Shown piece after piece: positions 63,255 through 64,000 of a stretch of DNA of 64,000 nucleotides. The notes beneath the pieces are model-generated. The model searched no databases. It saw only the letters and a program-made list of their open reading frames with translations, and was not told where the DNA came from. The stretch spans positions 1,455,979 through 1,519,978 of the forward strand of contig NZ_CP024081.1 of NCBI RefSeq assembly GCF_003033885.1. Reading direction: 5' to 3'. Source of the DNA: Pseudomonas rhizophila. Its GTDB lineage: Bacteria > Pseudomonadota > Gammaproteobacteria > Pseudomonadales > Pseudomonadaceae. Position 1 is the first letter of the stretch. Each line of letters starts with the position of its first letter. The position numbers were made by a program, and so were the translations under genes.

Positions 63255-64000
63255 ATGAGCGAGTCAGCGCTGATCGGGATCGATCTCGGTAAACACAGTT
63301 TCCACCTGCACGGCCAAGACAAATTGGGCCGAGAGGTGTTTCGCAAGAAGTTCTCGCGTCAACAGATGATGACGCTCTTCGGCAATCTGCCGGCCTGTAC
63401 CGTGGTGATGGAAGCTTGTGCCGGGGCGCATTTCGTCGCTCGCCAGCTGATGGCCATGGGGCATGAAGCCAAACTGATTTCCCCGCAATTCGTCCGCCCC
63501 TTCGTCAAAGGCAACAAAAATGACTTCGTGGATGCCGAAGCCATTTGCGAGGCGGCTTCGCGTCCATCGATGCGCTTCGTTTCGCCTAAAACCGAGGCAC
63601 AGCAGACGCTTTCCGTTCTGCATCGCCTGCGCGAGTCGCTGGTACGCGATCGCACCAAAACCGCCAATCAAATGCATGGTTTCCTACTGGAGTTCGGCAT
63701 CAGCCTGCCCAAGGGCCTGGCGATCATGAAGCGGTTGGCGAGTATTTTGGCTGAGCATGAGTTGCCCGTTCGGTTGACAGTGCTGTTACAGCGCTTGCAT
63801 GAGCATTTCTGTTATCTGGATGAACAGATCAAGGCGCTGGATAAAGAGCTGGCAAGCCAACTGGCCGACGATGATCTCGGCAGCCGCTTGCTGAGCTTGC
63901 CGTGTGTCGGGCCGATCACCGCCAGCCTGCTGGCTGTAGAGATGGGGGACGGCAGGCAGTACCGATGCAGCCGTGACTTCGCCGCCTCCGTGGGCTTGGT
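63255..64000 (+). mobile_element. IS110-family insertion sequence, transposase gene cut by window end
   Basis: An open frame of 248 codons from the ATG at 63255 (CGGAGG upstream) runs off the window. It is an IS110-type DEDD transposase. The RuvC-like N-domain shows the first Asp in LIGIDLGKHSFHLHG, the Glu in TVVMEACAGAHFVARQL, and the Asp pair in GNKNDFVDAEAICEAA. After a helical linker, LLSLPCVGPITASLLAVEMG begins the transposase_20 (helix-hairpin-helix) domain. The catalytic Ser region would lie beyond the edge. The 5' boundary of the element lies between 63110 and 63254 but cannot be fixed; no inverted repeat or target duplication can be checked. Confidence 0.9.

Overview
The window is a high-GC gammaproteobacterial chromosome segment. 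I assign it to Pseudomonas, most likely the P. fluorescens group. The grounds are gene content and order (gltA|sdhCDAB-sucAB-lpdG-sucCD-brnQ; folE-smr-isochorismatase-prmB-aroC-mtnBDC; pyk-ttuD-glxR-hyi-gcl), a Pseudomonas-type DUF3509 gene, and many REP sequences with the core GGGAGCGAGCCTGCTCGC. No rRNA, tRNA or CRISPR array was seen.

Layout. (1) 1-4.1 kb: a purine (urate) catabolic cluster. puuE-uraD-alc-allA and the first codons of puuD lie on the minus strand, with uraH divergent. (2) 4.1-9.5 kb: an accessory pair visibly less GC-rich than its surroundings, consisting of a 1238-residue protein with a TcdA/TcdB-like hydrophobic pore region plus RTX repeats, and a 497-residue partner of unknown function. 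(3) 9.6-13.9 kb: a LysE exporter, an AzgA-type purine permease, and a MarR regulator divergent from a PLP aminotransferase. (4) 13.9-24.2 kb: a conserved housekeeping block (folE, smr, isochorismatase-like, prmB, aroC and the methionine-salvage genes mtnBDC). (5) 24-32.4 kb: acyl-CoA synthetase, ankyrin protein, small proteins, an MFS exporter, a sulfate-binding protein, a potassium-channel-like protein and a urea transporter. (6) 32.5-39.9 kb: the glyoxylate-to-pyruvate pathway (gcl-hyi-glxR-ttuD-pyk, glcG-like divergent). (7) 40-48 kb: a RAYT transposase between REPINs, a RutR-like TetR regulator, DUF808, a hydrolase-MlaA pair, a betaine-binding protein and yjcH-actP. (8) 48.4-61.5 kb: the TCA-cycle block. 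(9) 61.8 kb to the end: brnQ and an IS110-family transposase cut by the window edge.

How it works together. The purine genes convert urate through hydroxyisourate, OHCU, allantoin, allantoate and ureidoglycolate to glyoxylate plus urea. Gcl, GlxR, TtuD and Pyk carry glyoxylate through tartronate semialdehyde and glycerate to pyruvate, and a urea transporter sits beside pyk. Five copies of the palindrome TTGTATACAA (one with a single mismatch) lie in the promoter regions of puuE, uraH, the purine permease, gcl and the glcG-like gene. I infer one regulon, probably under a GntR-type repressor encoded outside the window.

The second structural theme is REP doublets (REPINs). There are 13 clusters plus one collapsed copy, all between 0.6 and 48.4 kb and none in the TCA block or beyond. 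One sits in each of the three successive gaps of gcl-hyi-glxR-ttuD. Doublets with the TGTGGGAG ends outward are nearly all exactly 90 bp, while those in the opposite arrangement vary from 64 to 93 bp.

All assignments come from reading the sequence and recalling protein families; no database search was run.
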